From Pelomonas lactea (GTDB lineage: Bacteria; Pseudomonadota; Gammaproteobacteria; Burkholderiales; Burkholderiaceae_C), in the NCBI RefSeq assembly GCF_043555885.1, contig NZ_JBIGHX010000003.1:62001-126000 (forward strand): a stretch of 64,000 nt of DNA. Reading direction: 5' to 3'. Position 1 is the stretch's first letter. The number at the start of each line of letters is the position of its first letter. The notes under the pieces were generated by a model. The model had not been told where the DNA came from, made no database searches, and saw only the letters and a list, made by a program, of their open reading frames with translations. The position numbers and the translations under genes are program-made. Shown one piece after another: positions 36,137 through 44,155 of this stretch.

Positions 36137-37399
36137 ATGAGCGAATCCCGCAACCCCATCCGCTGGATCTCCAGCCTCTACTTCGTGCAGGGGCTGCAGT
36201 TCTTCGTCGTCATGCTCATCGCTGGCTTCATGTTCAAGCGGCTGGGCATTCCCAACGACCAGATCGCGCGCTGGACCGGTGCCATCGGGATGGCCTGGGC
36301 GCTCAAGCCGCTGTGGAGTCCGCTGGTCGAGCTGGCGAAGAGCAAGAAGGTGATCGTGGTGGTGCTGCAGTTCACCGGGGCCGCGGGCCTCGGGCTGCTG
36401 GCGCTGGCCCTGCAGGCCAGCGCGTTCTTTGCGCTGAGCATCGCGGTGCTGTTCTTTCTGGCCTATGCATCGGCCACGCATGACATCGCCTGCGACGGGC
36501 TCTACATGGACGCGCTGGACAGCAAGCGTCAGGCCACCTACGCCGGCTGGCAGGGTGCGTTCTTCAACGCATCCAAGTTCCTGACGCTGGGCGGGCTCAT
36601 GGTGCTGGCGGGGCACCTGGAGTCGCGGCTGGGCGTGCTGAACGCATGGACGACGATCTTCGCGCTGCTGGCTGCGCTGCTGGCCGGTCTGGCGACCTGG
36701 AATGCGCGGGCGCTGCCCAATCCGCGCCGGACGTCCACCGAGGCTGTGAGGCTCGTCGACGTCCTTGCCGACCTGCTTCGCAAACCGGGCATCTGGAAGA
36801 TGATGCTGTTCATCATCGTCTTCCGGCTTGCCGAGGGCCAGGTGCAGACCATCGGCCCGCTCTTCCTCGTCGAGGCCAGAGACAAAGGGGGGCTGGGGCT
36901 GAGCAGCGACCAGGTCGGCGTCGCCTACGGCACCGTTGGTACCGCGGCCTTCCTTGTCGGCTCCGTCCTGGGGGGCTACTTCACGTCCTGGTGGTCGCTG
37001 CGCCGCGCCATGCCCGTGCTCGTCATCGCCATGCTGGTGCCCAACATCGTGTTCTACGTCCTGAGCGTGACGCGTCCGGCGGATGACTGGACCATCAGTG
37101 CGGCGATCGGGCTGGAGATGCTGGCCTACGGGTTCGGCTTCGTCGGCATGGTGCTGTTCATCATGCAGGCCGTCGCACCGGGCCGCTTCCAGACGGCGCA
37201 CTACGCGCTGGGCTCGGGCGTCATGCAGCTGGGCTTCGTGCTGGCCAAGACCGTCAGCGGCGATCTCCAGCTGAGCGTGGGCTACGCCGACTTCTTCGCC
37301 TGGACCGTCGGGTGCGGGCTGCTGCCGCTGGCGTTGCTGCCGTGGATTCCGATGCCGCGCGGTGAACAGCAGCTCGCGGCGGGCCGCCAGCGCGAGTAG
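36137..37399 (+). CDS. AmpG-like MFS transporter
   Basis: A 420-residue polytopic membrane protein with about 12 segments, starting WISSLYFVQGLQFFVVMLIAG. The internal motif ATHDIACDGLYMDAL and the GWQGAFFNASKF that follows are typical of the AmpG/PAT-type permeases, which carry muropeptide sugars and other GlcNAc-containing oligosaccharides. In this operon a cargo such as ManGlcNAc or GlcNAc is plausible (inference). The start at 36137 is the ATG that opens the first membrane segment; the long upstream open frame overlaps the GH31 gene and lacks membrane character. Confidence 0.82.
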   Translation: MSESRNPIRWISSLYFVQGLQFFVVMLIAGFMFKRLGIPNDQIARWTGAIGMAWALKPLWSPLVELAKSKKVIVVVLQFTGAAGLGLLALALQASAFFALSIAVLFFLAYASATHDIACDGLYMDALDSKRQATYAGWQGAFFNASKFLTLGGLMVLAGHLESRLGVLNAWTTIFALLAALLAGLATWNARALPNPRRTSTEAVRLVDVLADLLRKPGIWKMMLFIIVFRLAEGQVQTIGPLFLVEARDKGGLGLSSDQVGVAYGTVGTAAFLVGSVLGGYFTSWWSLRRAMPVLVIAMLVPNIVFYVLSVTRPADDWTISAAIGLEMLAYGFGFVGMVLFIMQAVAPGRFQTAHYALGSGVMQLGFVLAKTVSGDLQLSVGYADFFAWTVGCGLLPLALLPWIPMPRGEQQLAAGRQRE

Positions 37400-37431
37400 C
37401 GCCGGGCGCGCAAACCCCGCGGGCAGCGCAA

Positions 37432-37478
37432 CGCCCCGGGCGGACCCGAGTTCCCCTTCGCATCGACGCCCCGGGGCG
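37432..37478. terminator. Possible bidirectional terminator between convergent operons
   Basis: CGCCCCGGG (37432-37440) can pair with CCCGGGGCG (37470-37478) across a 29-nt loop in the 125-bp gap between the AmpG-like gene and the convergent GNAT gene. There is no T-run on either side, so support is structural and positional only. Confidence 0.25.
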
Positions 37479-37524
37479 CGCGCCGGTTTCATCCGCCGGG
37501 CTTTGCAGGCCGCCCCGCCGAGCG

Positions 37525-38058
37525 CTATGCCGCCGAGAACGGCCGCGGCTCGGTGGGCGTCTTCGTCGACGCCAGGCTCTTCTGCCACCAGCCCACGTCG
37601 CGCCATGCGCCCTGCTTGAAGCCGACCCTCCGATACACGCCGATGGGCTCGAACCCCATCGCCTCGTGCAGAGCAACGCTGCCGGCGTTGGGCAGCGCGA
37701 TGCCGGCGAAGGCTTCGCAGTAGCCGAGTTGGGCCAGCAGCGGCAGCAGCCGGCCGTACAGCGCGCGGCCCACGCCTTGCCCGCGCATGTCTTCGCGCAC
37801 GTAGACCGTCACGTCCACCGACCACTGGTAGGCGGCGCGCTCGCGATGCTTGCTGGCGTAGGCGTAGCCGCAGGCCGTGCCTGCCGCGTCCTCGGCAACC
37901 AGCCAGGGCAGCGCTTCGAGGGTCTTCTCGATGCGTGCCCGCATCTGCGCCTCACCCGGCGGCTCGGTCTCGAAGGAGATCGTTGTGTCCCGGACGATCG
38001 GGTCGTAGATCGCGGCGACGGCGGCGCCATCGGCCGGGGTGGCGGTGCGGATGTTCAT
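37525..38058 (-). CDS. GNAT acetyltransferase of the phosphinothricin/ArsN1 type
   Basis: A 177-residue acetyltransferase. The N-terminus IRTATPADGAAVAAIYDPIVRDTTISFETEPP is the pattern of phosphinothricin acetyltransferases (Bar/PAT/YwnH), and the acetyl-CoA loop is VREDMRGQGVGRALYG, followed by ALPNAGSVALHEAMGFEPIGV. Members found in ars operons (ArsN1) acetylate arsinothricin, a natural arsenic analogue of glutamate. This copy is the last gene of a leftward arsenic unit, its start overlapping the MFS stop by 4 bp, which favours an ArsN1-like role, but residues alone do not separate it from phosphinothricin or methionine-sulfoximine acetyltransferases. Confidence 0.75.
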   Translation of the reverse strand: MNIRTATPADGAAVAAIYDPIVRDTTISFETEPPGEAQMRARIEKTLEALPWLVAEDAAGTACGYAYASKHRERAAYQWSVDVTVYVREDMRGQGVGRALYGRLLPLLAQLGYCEAFAGIALPNAGSVALHEAMGFEPIGVYRRVGFKQGAWRDVGWWQKSLASTKTPTEPRPFSAA

Positions 38059-39260
38059 GCAGGCTCTTGCAACGTTGTGGAGAGGGGCTTGTCGTCTTCG
38101 CGCGACGGCGTGCGAATCAGCAGGAGGGCCGTGAGTGCGCTCAGTGCGAGGCCTGCCGATACCCACAGCGCCCTGGGGCCGAGGGCAGCAAGCAGCAGGC
38201 CGAAGAGCCAGGGCGCCAGGGCCTGGCCCAGCCGGGCCGGCAACATCAGCAGGCCTTGCCGGTGCCCGTAGCCCGTCGGCCCGAAGAGGGCGAGCGGCAA
38301 CGTGCCCTTGGCAATGGTCAGGATGCCGTTGCCGGCGCCGTGCAACAGTACGAAAGCGGTGGCGGCGGGCGCGCCCAGCAACAGCAGCAGCGCCGCACCC
38401 AGCGGGTGCATCAGCGCCGCCATCCGCGCCGAGTACAGCGGGTGCAGCCGGCGCAGCAAGCCGAACTCAAGCAGCCGGCCGCCGACCTGGGCGGGGCCCA
38501 CCAGCATGCCGATGGCGATGACCAGGCCCGGCGCGGTGCCGACGCCCGCGAGCAGGTTCGGCAGATGCGCTGCCAACGCGGTGCTGACGAACCAGGTCAC
38601 CGCGAACACCCAGGCGAGCAGCGCCGCCACGCCAAGCGGCGGGGCGGGCGGCTCCGGCGCGTCGGCGCCGGTGCCGGTCGGCCGCAGCGCGAGCCGTTCA
38701 GCCCGCGGCAGCAGCGCGTTGAGCGGCAGCCCGACCGTCAGGTGCAGCAGCGCCCAGGCCCCACACGCGCCACGCCAGCCCAGCCCGTGCTCCAGCGCCG
38801 CCGTGAGGGGCCAGCCCACGGTGCTGGCGAAGCCGGCGACCAGCGTGATGCCGGTGATGGCGCCACGCGCCTCGTGGCCGTAGAGCCGTACCAGCGATGC
38901 GAACGCCGCCTCGTAGAGCCCGCTGCCCATCGCCAGGCCCAGCACCACCCAGGCCGCGAACAGGCTGACGGGGCCGGTGGCTGTCGCCAGCAGCGCGAGC
39001 CCCACCGCGAAGATGACGCTGGTGGCCATGAGCACCGGCCGCCCGCCCCAGCGGTCGATGCGCCTTCCGCTGTGCGGGCCCACCAGGGCCGAGACCACCA
39101 GGGCCACCGAGAACGCTGCAAACACGGTGGGCCGCGCGACGCCCAGGTCGTTGGACATGGGCCCCGCCAGCATGGCCGGCAGGTAGTACGACGACGCCCA
39201 CGCGAGCGTTTGGGCACTGCCCAGCGAGGCCACGACGCGCGCGCGGCTGGGCTGCATCAT
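38055..39260 (-). CDS. MFS efflux-type transporter in the arsenic island
   Basis: A 401-residue inner-membrane protein with about 12 hydrophobic segments. The loop-2/3 MFS motif appears as GRRIDRWGGRPVLM, and YEAAFASLVRLYGHEARGAITGITLVAGFASTVGWP marks the fourth and fifth segments. It overlaps genes on both sides by 4 bp (the ArsN2-flavoprotein and the GNAT), so all three are one translational unit. Export of an arsenical or its acetylated form is the natural guess, but no motif identifies the substrate. Confidence 0.75.
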   Translation of the reverse strand: MMQPSRARVVASLGSAQTLAWASSYYLPAMLAGPMSNDLGVARPTVFAAFSVALVVSALVGPHSGRRIDRWGGRPVLMATSVIFAVGLALLATATGPVSLFAAWVVLGLAMGSGLYEAAFASLVRLYGHEARGAITGITLVAGFASTVGWPLTAALEHGLGWRGACGAWALLHLTVGLPLNALLPRAERLALRPTGTGADAPEPPAPPLGVAALLAWVFAVTWFVSTALAAHLPNLLAGVGTAPGLVIAIGMLVGPAQVGGRLLEFGLLRRLHPLYSARMAALMHPLGAALLLLLGAPAATAFVLLHGAGNGILTIAKGTLPLALFGPTGYGHRQGLLMLPARLGQALAPWLFGLLLAALGPRALWVSAGLALSALTALLLIRTPSREDDKPLSTTLQEPA

Positions 39261-41119
39261 CCGCAGCAGCGCGCCGGCTGCGTGGCGAGCGGCGCCGGCG
39301 CCGGGCTGCCGCTGCGCGGGCCGCGGTCGCGCAGCGGCGTGGCGACCGTGGCCGCGGGCGTGTGCGTGGCAGGCCCGCAGCAGCTGCTGGCGGGCGCTTC
39401 AAGGCTGGGGCCCGCCGAGCAGACACCGGTCTGCGGCAATGCCAGCTCGACGCGATCGGCCGCCACCAGGTCGCCGGCGATGGCGGCAACGACGGACCGG
39501 GCCTGCTCGAAGCCCGTGGCCATCAGGAAGGTCGGCGCGCGGCCATAGCTCTTGACCCCCAGCGTGTAGAAGCCGGGCTCCGGGTGGGCCAGCTCCTTGT
39601 GGCCGTGCGGACGAACGGTGCCGCAGCTGTGCAGGTTGGGGTCGATGAGCGGGCCGAGCGCCTCGGTGGACTCCAGCCACGGGTCCAGCTTCAGCCGCAG
39701 CTCGCTGGTGATGCGCAGGTCAGGCCGCTGGCCGGTGGCGCAGATGATCTCGTCGATGCCCTCGATGGCGACGGGCTGCTGCCTGCCGTCCAGGCCAAGG
39801 ACGCGCAGGTGGTCGCCGGCACGCTCGATATGCGTGATGCGCAGGCCGCCGAAGAATTCCAGCGCGCCGGCGTCGCGCAGCCGGCGCAGCGACGCGCCCA
39901 GGGCGCCCCGGGCTGGCAGCGCGTCCGCAGCGCCGCCTCCGAACACGCGCTGCAGAGCCGGCGAGCGCACCGCCCACGCCAGCCGCGTGTCCGGTGCTTG
40001 CTTGGCCAGCTCGGCGAGCGCCAGCAACGCGTTCGCAGCGGAATGCCCGGCGCCCACCACGAGCGTGCGCTTGCCCGCGTAGCGATGGCGAAGCGCGCCG
40101 GCCACGTCGGGAATGCCGTAGAAGACGCGATCGCGCGCCTCGGCCTCGCCGATGGCAGGCAGCCCGTTGGCGCCGACGAAGTTAGGCTGGTTCCAGGTGC
40201 CGGTGGCGTCGATGACCGCGCGGGCGCGCAGTTCGCGCAGGGTGCCGTCTTTCTCGTAGCGCACCAGGAAGGCGGCCTGGTCTCGGCCTGCGCTCTTGAC
40301 CTTGTCCAAGCCCTCGCGGCTCACGGCCACGACGCGGGCCCCGGTCTGGACGGACTCGGCGACCTGCGGCAGCGCGGCGAACGGCTGCAGCACGCGCTCG
40401 ACGACCTCATCGGCGCGCGGCAGTTCTCCCGCGGGCGGGGCCGTCCAGCCGGTCGGCCCGAGCAGCCTGGCCATGGCGGGGTCGATGTTGAACTGCCACG
40501 GCGAGAACAGCTGGACGTGGCCGTAGTCGCGCAGGTTGGCGCCGACCTGATTGCCGGCCTCCAGCGCGACGAACGGCAGGCCGCGCTCGACGAGCTGGGC
40601 GACGGCGGCCAGGCCCACCGGGCCGGCGCCGAGCACCGCGACGGGCAGGGTGGCATCGGCCGCAGGGGCCTCGCGCAGCGTGAGCGTCATCAGTGCCGCG
40701 CAGGCGGGGCATGCGCCTTGGAACTCGGCCGAGGCCTTGAGGGCCTGGGGCGCATCGGCGATCTGCATGCGCTTGAAGCCGTACTGCGCGAAGTACTCCG
40801 GGGCGGTGACGGTCAGCAGGTACAGCGCGGCGATGTCGCGCGCTCGGGCCTCGTGCAGCAGCCGCTCGACGAGCAGGCGGCCCAGGCCCTGCTTCTGCAG
40901 GCCTGGCGCGATCGCGACCGAGCGCACCAGCGCGACGGTGCCGTAGATCTCGGCGCCGGCGCAGCCCACCACCTCGTCGCCGCGGGTCGCGAGCAGGTAG
41001 GTGGACAGGTGGGCCCGGGCGCCCTCGGTCGGCAGCTTGTTGGCCAGCAGCAGGCCTTCGATGGCGGCCCAGTCGGACGCGCCGGCCTGGCGCAGGGAGA
41101 CGGAGGAGGTCAGCAACAT
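39257..41119 (-). CDS. ArsN2-like acetyltransferase fused to a flavin monooxygenase-like domain
   Basis: A 620-residue two-domain protein. Residues 1-150 are a GNAT domain with the ArsN2 pattern (GCAGAEIYGTVALVRSVAI, QKQGLGRLLVERLL, LLTVTAPEYFAQYGF, SAEFQGACPACAALM). From residue 158 a FAD/NAD(P)H oxidoreductase begins: GAGPVG at 164-169, VQLFSPWQFNID, VIDATGTWNQPN, a second nucleotide motif VVGAGHSAANALLALAE and ICATGQRPDL. The tail carries SSCCGP, a vicinal thiol pair suited to As(III). Flavoproteins of this type recur in ars operons. Acetyl transfer to an amino-arsenical and oxidation of As(III) species in one chain is the implied role (inference). Start chosen at ATG 41119, which overlaps the marR end by 10 bp. 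Confidence 0.8.
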   Translation of the reverse strand: MLLTSSVSLRQAGASDWAAIEGLLLANKLPTEGARAHLSTYLLATRGDEVVGCAGAEIYGTVALVRSVAIAPGLQKQGLGRLLVERLLHEARARDIAALYLLTVTAPEYFAQYGFKRMQIADAPQALKASAEFQGACPACAALMTLTLREAPAADATLPVAVLGAGPVGLAAVAQLVERGLPFVALEAGNQVGANLRDYGHVQLFSPWQFNIDPAMARLLGPTGWTAPPAGELPRADEVVERVLQPFAALPQVAESVQTGARVVAVSREGLDKVKSAGRDQAAFLVRYEKDGTLRELRARAVIDATGTWNQPNFVGANGLPAIGEAEARDRVFYGIPDVAGALRHRYAGKRTLVVGAGHSAANALLALAELAKQAPDTRLAWAVRSPALQRVFGGGAADALPARGALGASLRRLRDAGALEFFGGLRITHIERAGDHLRVLGLDGRQQPVAIEGIDEIICATGQRPDLRITSELRLKLDPWLESTEALGPLIDPNLHSCGTVRPHGHKELAHPEPGFYTLGVKSYGRAPTFLMATGFEQARSVVAAIAGDLVAADRVELALPQTGVCSAGPSLEAPASSCCGPATHTPAATVATPLRDRGPRSGSPAPAPLATQPARCCG

Positions 41120-41598
41120 GGTTTGGAATTCCGGTCGGGCTCCTTCGGCTCGGGCGGCAGGCAGCACATGGCGGCCGGGTCTTCGCGCAAGGCCTTCAGG
41201 AGCGTCAGCAAAGAGGTCTCGACGGCCGCGCGTTGGTGCGGGCTCAGCGAGGCCAGCAATCCCTCGGCGTGGTCGTCGAGGGTCTGGTTCAGCTCACGGA
41301 CGGTGCGCTCGCCGTCGGCGGTGAGCGTGACGAGCCAGCTCCTTGCGTCGGACGGGTTCGGCTCCTTGGTCACCAAGCCACGGGCTGCCATGGCCTCCAC
41401 GGCTCGCGACACCCAGCTCTTCTCCAGGCTCACCCGTGTGCCCAGCTCGGACAAGGGCAGCGGCCCCGACCGGCCCAGCTCGGTCAACAGATGGCACTGC
41501 GTGCTGGTGGTGCGGCAGCAGTCGGCCACGACGCGCTGGGCGCGGGTGTACATGCGGGCGACTTCGCGCAGCAGACTGCCGGCCGATGATTCGGACAT
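41110..41598 (-). CDS. MarR-family regulator rich in vicinal cysteines, predicted arsenical sensor
   Basis: A 162-residue winged-helix regulator: HLLTELGRSGPLPLSELGTRVSLEKSWVSRAVEAMAARGLV covers the recognition region and the wing follows at DARSWLVTLTADGE. It has seven cysteines, including three adjacent pairs: C27-C28 (ADCCR) with C35 in the dimer helix, C145-C146 and C161-C162 at the C-terminus. Such pairs are good trivalent-arsenic ligands. It is first in the unit with the ArsN2 fusion, MFS and GNAT genes, and tandem repeats upstream look like its operators. Confidence 0.85.
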   Translation of the reverse strand: MSESSAGSLLREVARMYTRAQRVVADCCRTTSTQCHLLTELGRSGPLPLSELGTRVSLEKSWVSRAVEAMAARGLVTKEPNPSDARSWLVTLTADGERTVRELNQTLDDHAEGLLASLSPHQRAAVETSLLTLLKALREDPAAMCCLPPEPKEPDRNSKPCC

Positions 41599-41607
41599 AT
41601 CGGTGTG

Positions 41608-41671
41608 AATAGCAACTATCTGGGTGCATGTTGTCGTTCGGCGTCTTCGTTGTCAATAGCAACTATCTGGG
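41608..41671. promoter_or_regulatory. Promoter and tandem operators of the marR-led arsenic unit
   Basis: A perfect 17-bp direct repeat AATAGCAACTATCTGGG occurs at 41608-41624 and 41655-41671. Each contains the short palindrome ATAG-CAA-CTAT. On the minus strand a consensus -35 TTGACA (41656-41651) overlaps the upstream copy; a weak -10 (CAACAT) lies 17 bp further, just before the second copy. A repressor bound at both would cover the -35 and block the leader, the classic MarR autoregulatory layout. Confidence 0.65.
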
Positions 41672-41674
41672 CCG

Positions 41675-41697
41675 GAAGAACGGGGCCGTAGCCCCGT
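41675..41697 (-). terminator. Intrinsic terminator after arsH
   Basis: On the minus strand ACGGGGC, loop TACG, GCCCCGT make a 7-bp stem closed by a C(UACG)G tetraloop, which is exceptionally stable, followed by TCTTCC. It lies 16 bp after the arsH stop (41713) and just before the marR promoter, so it separates the two leftward arsenic units. Confidence 0.6.
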
Positions 41698-41712
41698 GGT
41701 GCGGTCGGGTGA

Positions 41713-42444
41713 TCAGAGGGCGCGCTGGTTCACCCGCTGGGACAGCTGCTCGGCGCTCTCCTTGCGCTCGCTGTAGCGGTCCACGAGGTAGGGGCCGAGG
41801 TCGCGGGTCAGCAGCGTGAACTTGAACAGCTCCTCCATCACGTCCACGACGCGGTCGTAGAACGCGGATGGCTTCATCCGGCCGTCCTCATTGAACTCGG
41901 CAAACGCCTTGGCCACCGACGACTGGTTGGGGATGGTCAGCATGCGCATCCACCGGCCCAGCACGCGCATCTGGTTGACCGCGTTGAAGGACTGCGAGCC
42001 GCCAGACACCTGCATCACGGCCAACGTCTTGCCTTGCGTGGGCCGCACCGCGCCGGCCGACAGCGGAATCCAGTCGATCTGCGCCTTCATGATGCCGGTC
42101 ATGGCGCCGTGGCGTTCCGGCGAGGTCCAGACCATGCCCTCGGACCAGGCGGCCAGCTCGCGCAGCTCCTGCACCTTGGGATGCGTCTCGGGCGCGTCGT
42201 CCGGCAGCGGCAGGCCACTCGGGTTGAAGATGCGCACCTCGGCGCCCATCGCTTCCAGGAGGCGGGCCGCCTCGAAGGTCAGCAGCCGGCTGTAGGACCG
42301 CTCGCGCAGCGAGCCGTAGAGCATGAGGAACCGCGGCCGGTGCTGCGACGGCGTGGGCGGCTGCAGGCGCTGCAGGGTCGGCACGTCGAAATGAGCGGCC
42401 TGCAGCGCCGGGAAGGTGGCATCGGGGAACAGTCGTTCAGACAT
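41713..42444 (-). CDS. arsH: ArsH NADPH-dependent organoarsenical oxidase
   Basis: A 243-residue flavodoxin-fold protein. FLMLYGSLRERSYSRLL is the FMN phosphate-binding loop, WTSPERHGAMTGIMKAQIDW and VMQVSGGSQSFNAVNQMRVLGRWMRM are the ArsH hallmarks. The enzyme oxidises trivalent methyl- and aryl-arsenicals to less toxic pentavalent forms. ATG 42444 is used because the ArsH N-terminus starts there; it overlaps the aquaporin stop by 8 bp. Confidence 0.94.
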   Translation of the reverse strand: MSERLFPDATFPALQAAHFDVPTLQRLQPPTPSQHRPRFLMLYGSLRERSYSRLLTFEAARLLEAMGAEVRIFNPSGLPLPDDAPETHPKVQELRELAAWSEGMVWTSPERHGAMTGIMKAQIDWIPLSAGAVRPTQGKTLAVMQVSGGSQSFNAVNQMRVLGRWMRMLTIPNQSSVAKAFAEFNEDGRMKPSAFYDRVVDVMEELFKFTLLTRDLGPYLVDRYSERKESAEQLSQRVNQRAL

Positions 42445-43126
42445 GGCGGGTCTCTCCCGCAGGTGCCGGCTCAACGGCAGTCGCCGGTGCAGCGAGCCAC
42501 TGATGCACGAGCACGGCCAGTGCGGCACCGGCCAGCTCGGCCAGCACGAAGCCCGGCGCACTCACGGGCGCAATGCCCGCGAAGCTGTCACTGAACATGC
42601 GGCCGAACACGGCCGCCGGATTGGCGAAGGACGTGGACGCCGTGAACCAGTAGGCCGCGCCGATGTAGGCCGCCACCATCGCAGCAACGCGCGAGCCCGG
42701 CGCGCGCAGGATGACCAGCATGAGGCCGAAGGTCGCGACCGCTTCCGCGATCCACTGCCCCGAGCCGCTGCGCAGCTTGGTCGACAGCTGCACGATGTTC
42801 ATGTCGAACATGGCGTGAACCAGCCAGGCGCCCAGCACCGCGCCGAAGAGCTGTGCGGCGATGTAGGGCAGCAGGGCGGCCACGGGCAGTGCGCCGCGCC
42901 AGGCCATGACGGCGGTGACTGCCGGGTTGAAGTGGGCGCCGCTGACGGGGCCGAACACCTCGATGAGGATGTACAGACCGCCCACCGTCGCCAGCGTGTT
43001 GGCCAGCAGCGCGATGGCGACGTTGCCGCCGGACAGCCGCTCGGCCATGACGCCCGAGCCGATGACGACCGCCATCAACAGTGCCGTGCCCAGGCCTTCG
43101 GCGAGGAGCTTGCGCGACAGGCCCAT
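42437..43126 (-). CDS. aqpS: Aquaglyceroporin of the arsenite-channel (AqpS) type
   Basis: A 229-residue membrane channel with six main hydrophobic segments and the two half-helix motifs HFNPAVT and FANPAAVFGR. In ars operons such channels let arsenite, made by ArsC, flow out down its gradient and take the place of an ArsB or ACR3 pump. The order arsC-aqpS-arsH resembles the rhizobial operon in which this role was shown. Substrate selectivity (arsenite versus glycerol or methylarsenite) cannot be read directly. Confidence 0.88.
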   Translation of the reverse strand: MGLSRKLLAEGLGTALLMAVVIGSGVMAERLSGGNVAIALLANTLATVGGLYILIEVFGPVSGAHFNPAVTAVMAWRGALPVAALLPYIAAQLFGAVLGAWLVHAMFDMNIVQLSTKLRSGSGQWIAEAVATFGLMLVILRAPGSRVAAMVAAYIGAAYWFTASTSFANPAAVFGRMFSDSFAGIAPVSAPGFVLAELAGAALAVLVHQWLAAPATAVEPAPAGETRHV

Positions 43127-43128
43127 GC

Positions 43129-43641
43129 TCAGCTCTTGTAGATGTCGGCCAGGGCCTGCTGCAGCTCGGCCTTGCTCAGGTCTTCAAGCGGCAGCTGGAG
43201 GAGCTGCAGCATGCGGTAGCCGATGGCCTGGCGGGTCAGCTCGAAAGCACGGCGCTTGCCTTCGTCGCCGCCCTCGGCGTTGGAGGGGTCCGGGTAGCCC
43301 CAGTGCACCTTCACCGGCTGGCCGCCGACCCGGCTCGCGCCGAAGAAGACCGGGCACTGCTCGGCTGCCGCGCTGTCGCAGACAGTGATGACGATGGACA
43401 GCGGCGGGGCGTCGTCCTGGCTGAACTGGTCCCAGCTCTTGCTGTAGTAGCCGCTGGTATCCACGCCCGCGTTCTGCAGCGCCTCCACCGCGAAGGGATT
43501 GATGCGACCACTGGGTGCGCTGCCGGCGCTGTGCGCCTGCACATCCTTGCCAAGCTTCTTGGCCCAGTGGTTGAGCATGCCTTCGCTGAGGACGCTGCGG
43601 GCGGAGTTGTGGGTGCAGAGGATGAGAACGTGCGTGGTCAT
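43129..43641 (-). CDS. arsC: Thioredoxin-coupled-type arsenate reductase, copy 1
   Basis: A 170-residue low-molecular-weight-phosphatase-fold reductase. The P-loop is C9-THNSAR (C-x5-R), and the relay cysteines appear in VCDSAAAEQCPVF. The extra C-terminal helix with LQLLQLPLEDLSKAELQQAL is typical of proteobacterial copies. It converts As(V) to As(III) for export through the adjacent aquaporin. The ATG at 43641 is 8 bp after the stop of the other arsC. Confidence 0.9.
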   Translation of the reverse strand: MTTHVLILCTHNSARSVLSEGMLNHWAKKLGKDVQAHSAGSAPSGRINPFAVEALQNAGVDTSGYYSKSWDQFSQDDAPPLSIVITVCDSAAAEQCPVFFGASRVGGQPVKVHWGYPDPSNAEGGDEGKRRAFELTRQAIGYRMLQLLQLPLEDLSKAELQQALADIYKS

Positions 43642-43649
43642 GGAGAAGC

Positions 43650-44144
43650 TCAGCGTTTGCCGATCTGGTTGATCTCGTGCTGGATGGCCAGTGGCTCCAG
43701 CTTGGTGATGGGCAGCGCCAGCAGCAGCTCGATGCGGCGCTTCAGGGTGACGGCCACGTCGCGGAAGGCGCGCAGGCGAGCAGGCTCGTCGCCTTCGACG
43801 TGGCCGGGGTCGGGAACGCCCCAGTGGGCGGTCATCGGCTGTCCGGGCCACACGGGGCAGGTCTCGCCGGCCGCCGAGTCGCAGACGGTGAAGACGAAGT
43901 CCATGATGGGCGAGCCAGTCACAGCGAACTCGTCCCAGCTCTTGCTGCGCAGGCCCTGCGTCGGGATGTGCAGCGCGGCGAGTGTCTGCAGCGCGAGGCG
44001 GTTGACGGCGCCATTCGGGTGGCTGCCCGCCGAGTAAGCCTTGAAGCGCCGATCCGCCAGGCTGTTCATCAGGCCCTCGGCCATGATGGAGCGGGAAGAG
44101 TTGCCCGTGCAGATGAACAGCACGTTGAAGGTGTTGTCGAGCAT
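43650..44144 (-). CDS. arsC: Thioredoxin-coupled-type arsenate reductase, copy 2
   Basis: A 164-residue paralogue of the next gene. P-loop C12-TGNSSR, then SAGSHPNGAVN, SKSWDEF, and the relay cysteines in VCDSAAGETCPVW. The two proteins differ in many surface positions, so this is an old duplication or separate acquisition, not a recent tandem copy. It follows arsR by 11 bp. The difference may reflect reductant (thioredoxin versus glutaredoxin/mycothiol) or affinity. Confidence 0.9.
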   Translation of the reverse strand: MLDNTFNVLFICTGNSSRSIMAEGLMNSLADRRFKAYSAGSHPNGAVNRLALQTLAALHIPTQGLRSKSWDEFAVTGSPIMDFVFTVCDSAAGETCPVWPGQPMTAHWGVPDPGHVEGDEPARLRAFRDVAVTLKRRIELLLALPITKLEPLAIQHEINQIGKR

Positions 44145-44155
44145 GGGGATCCTGG

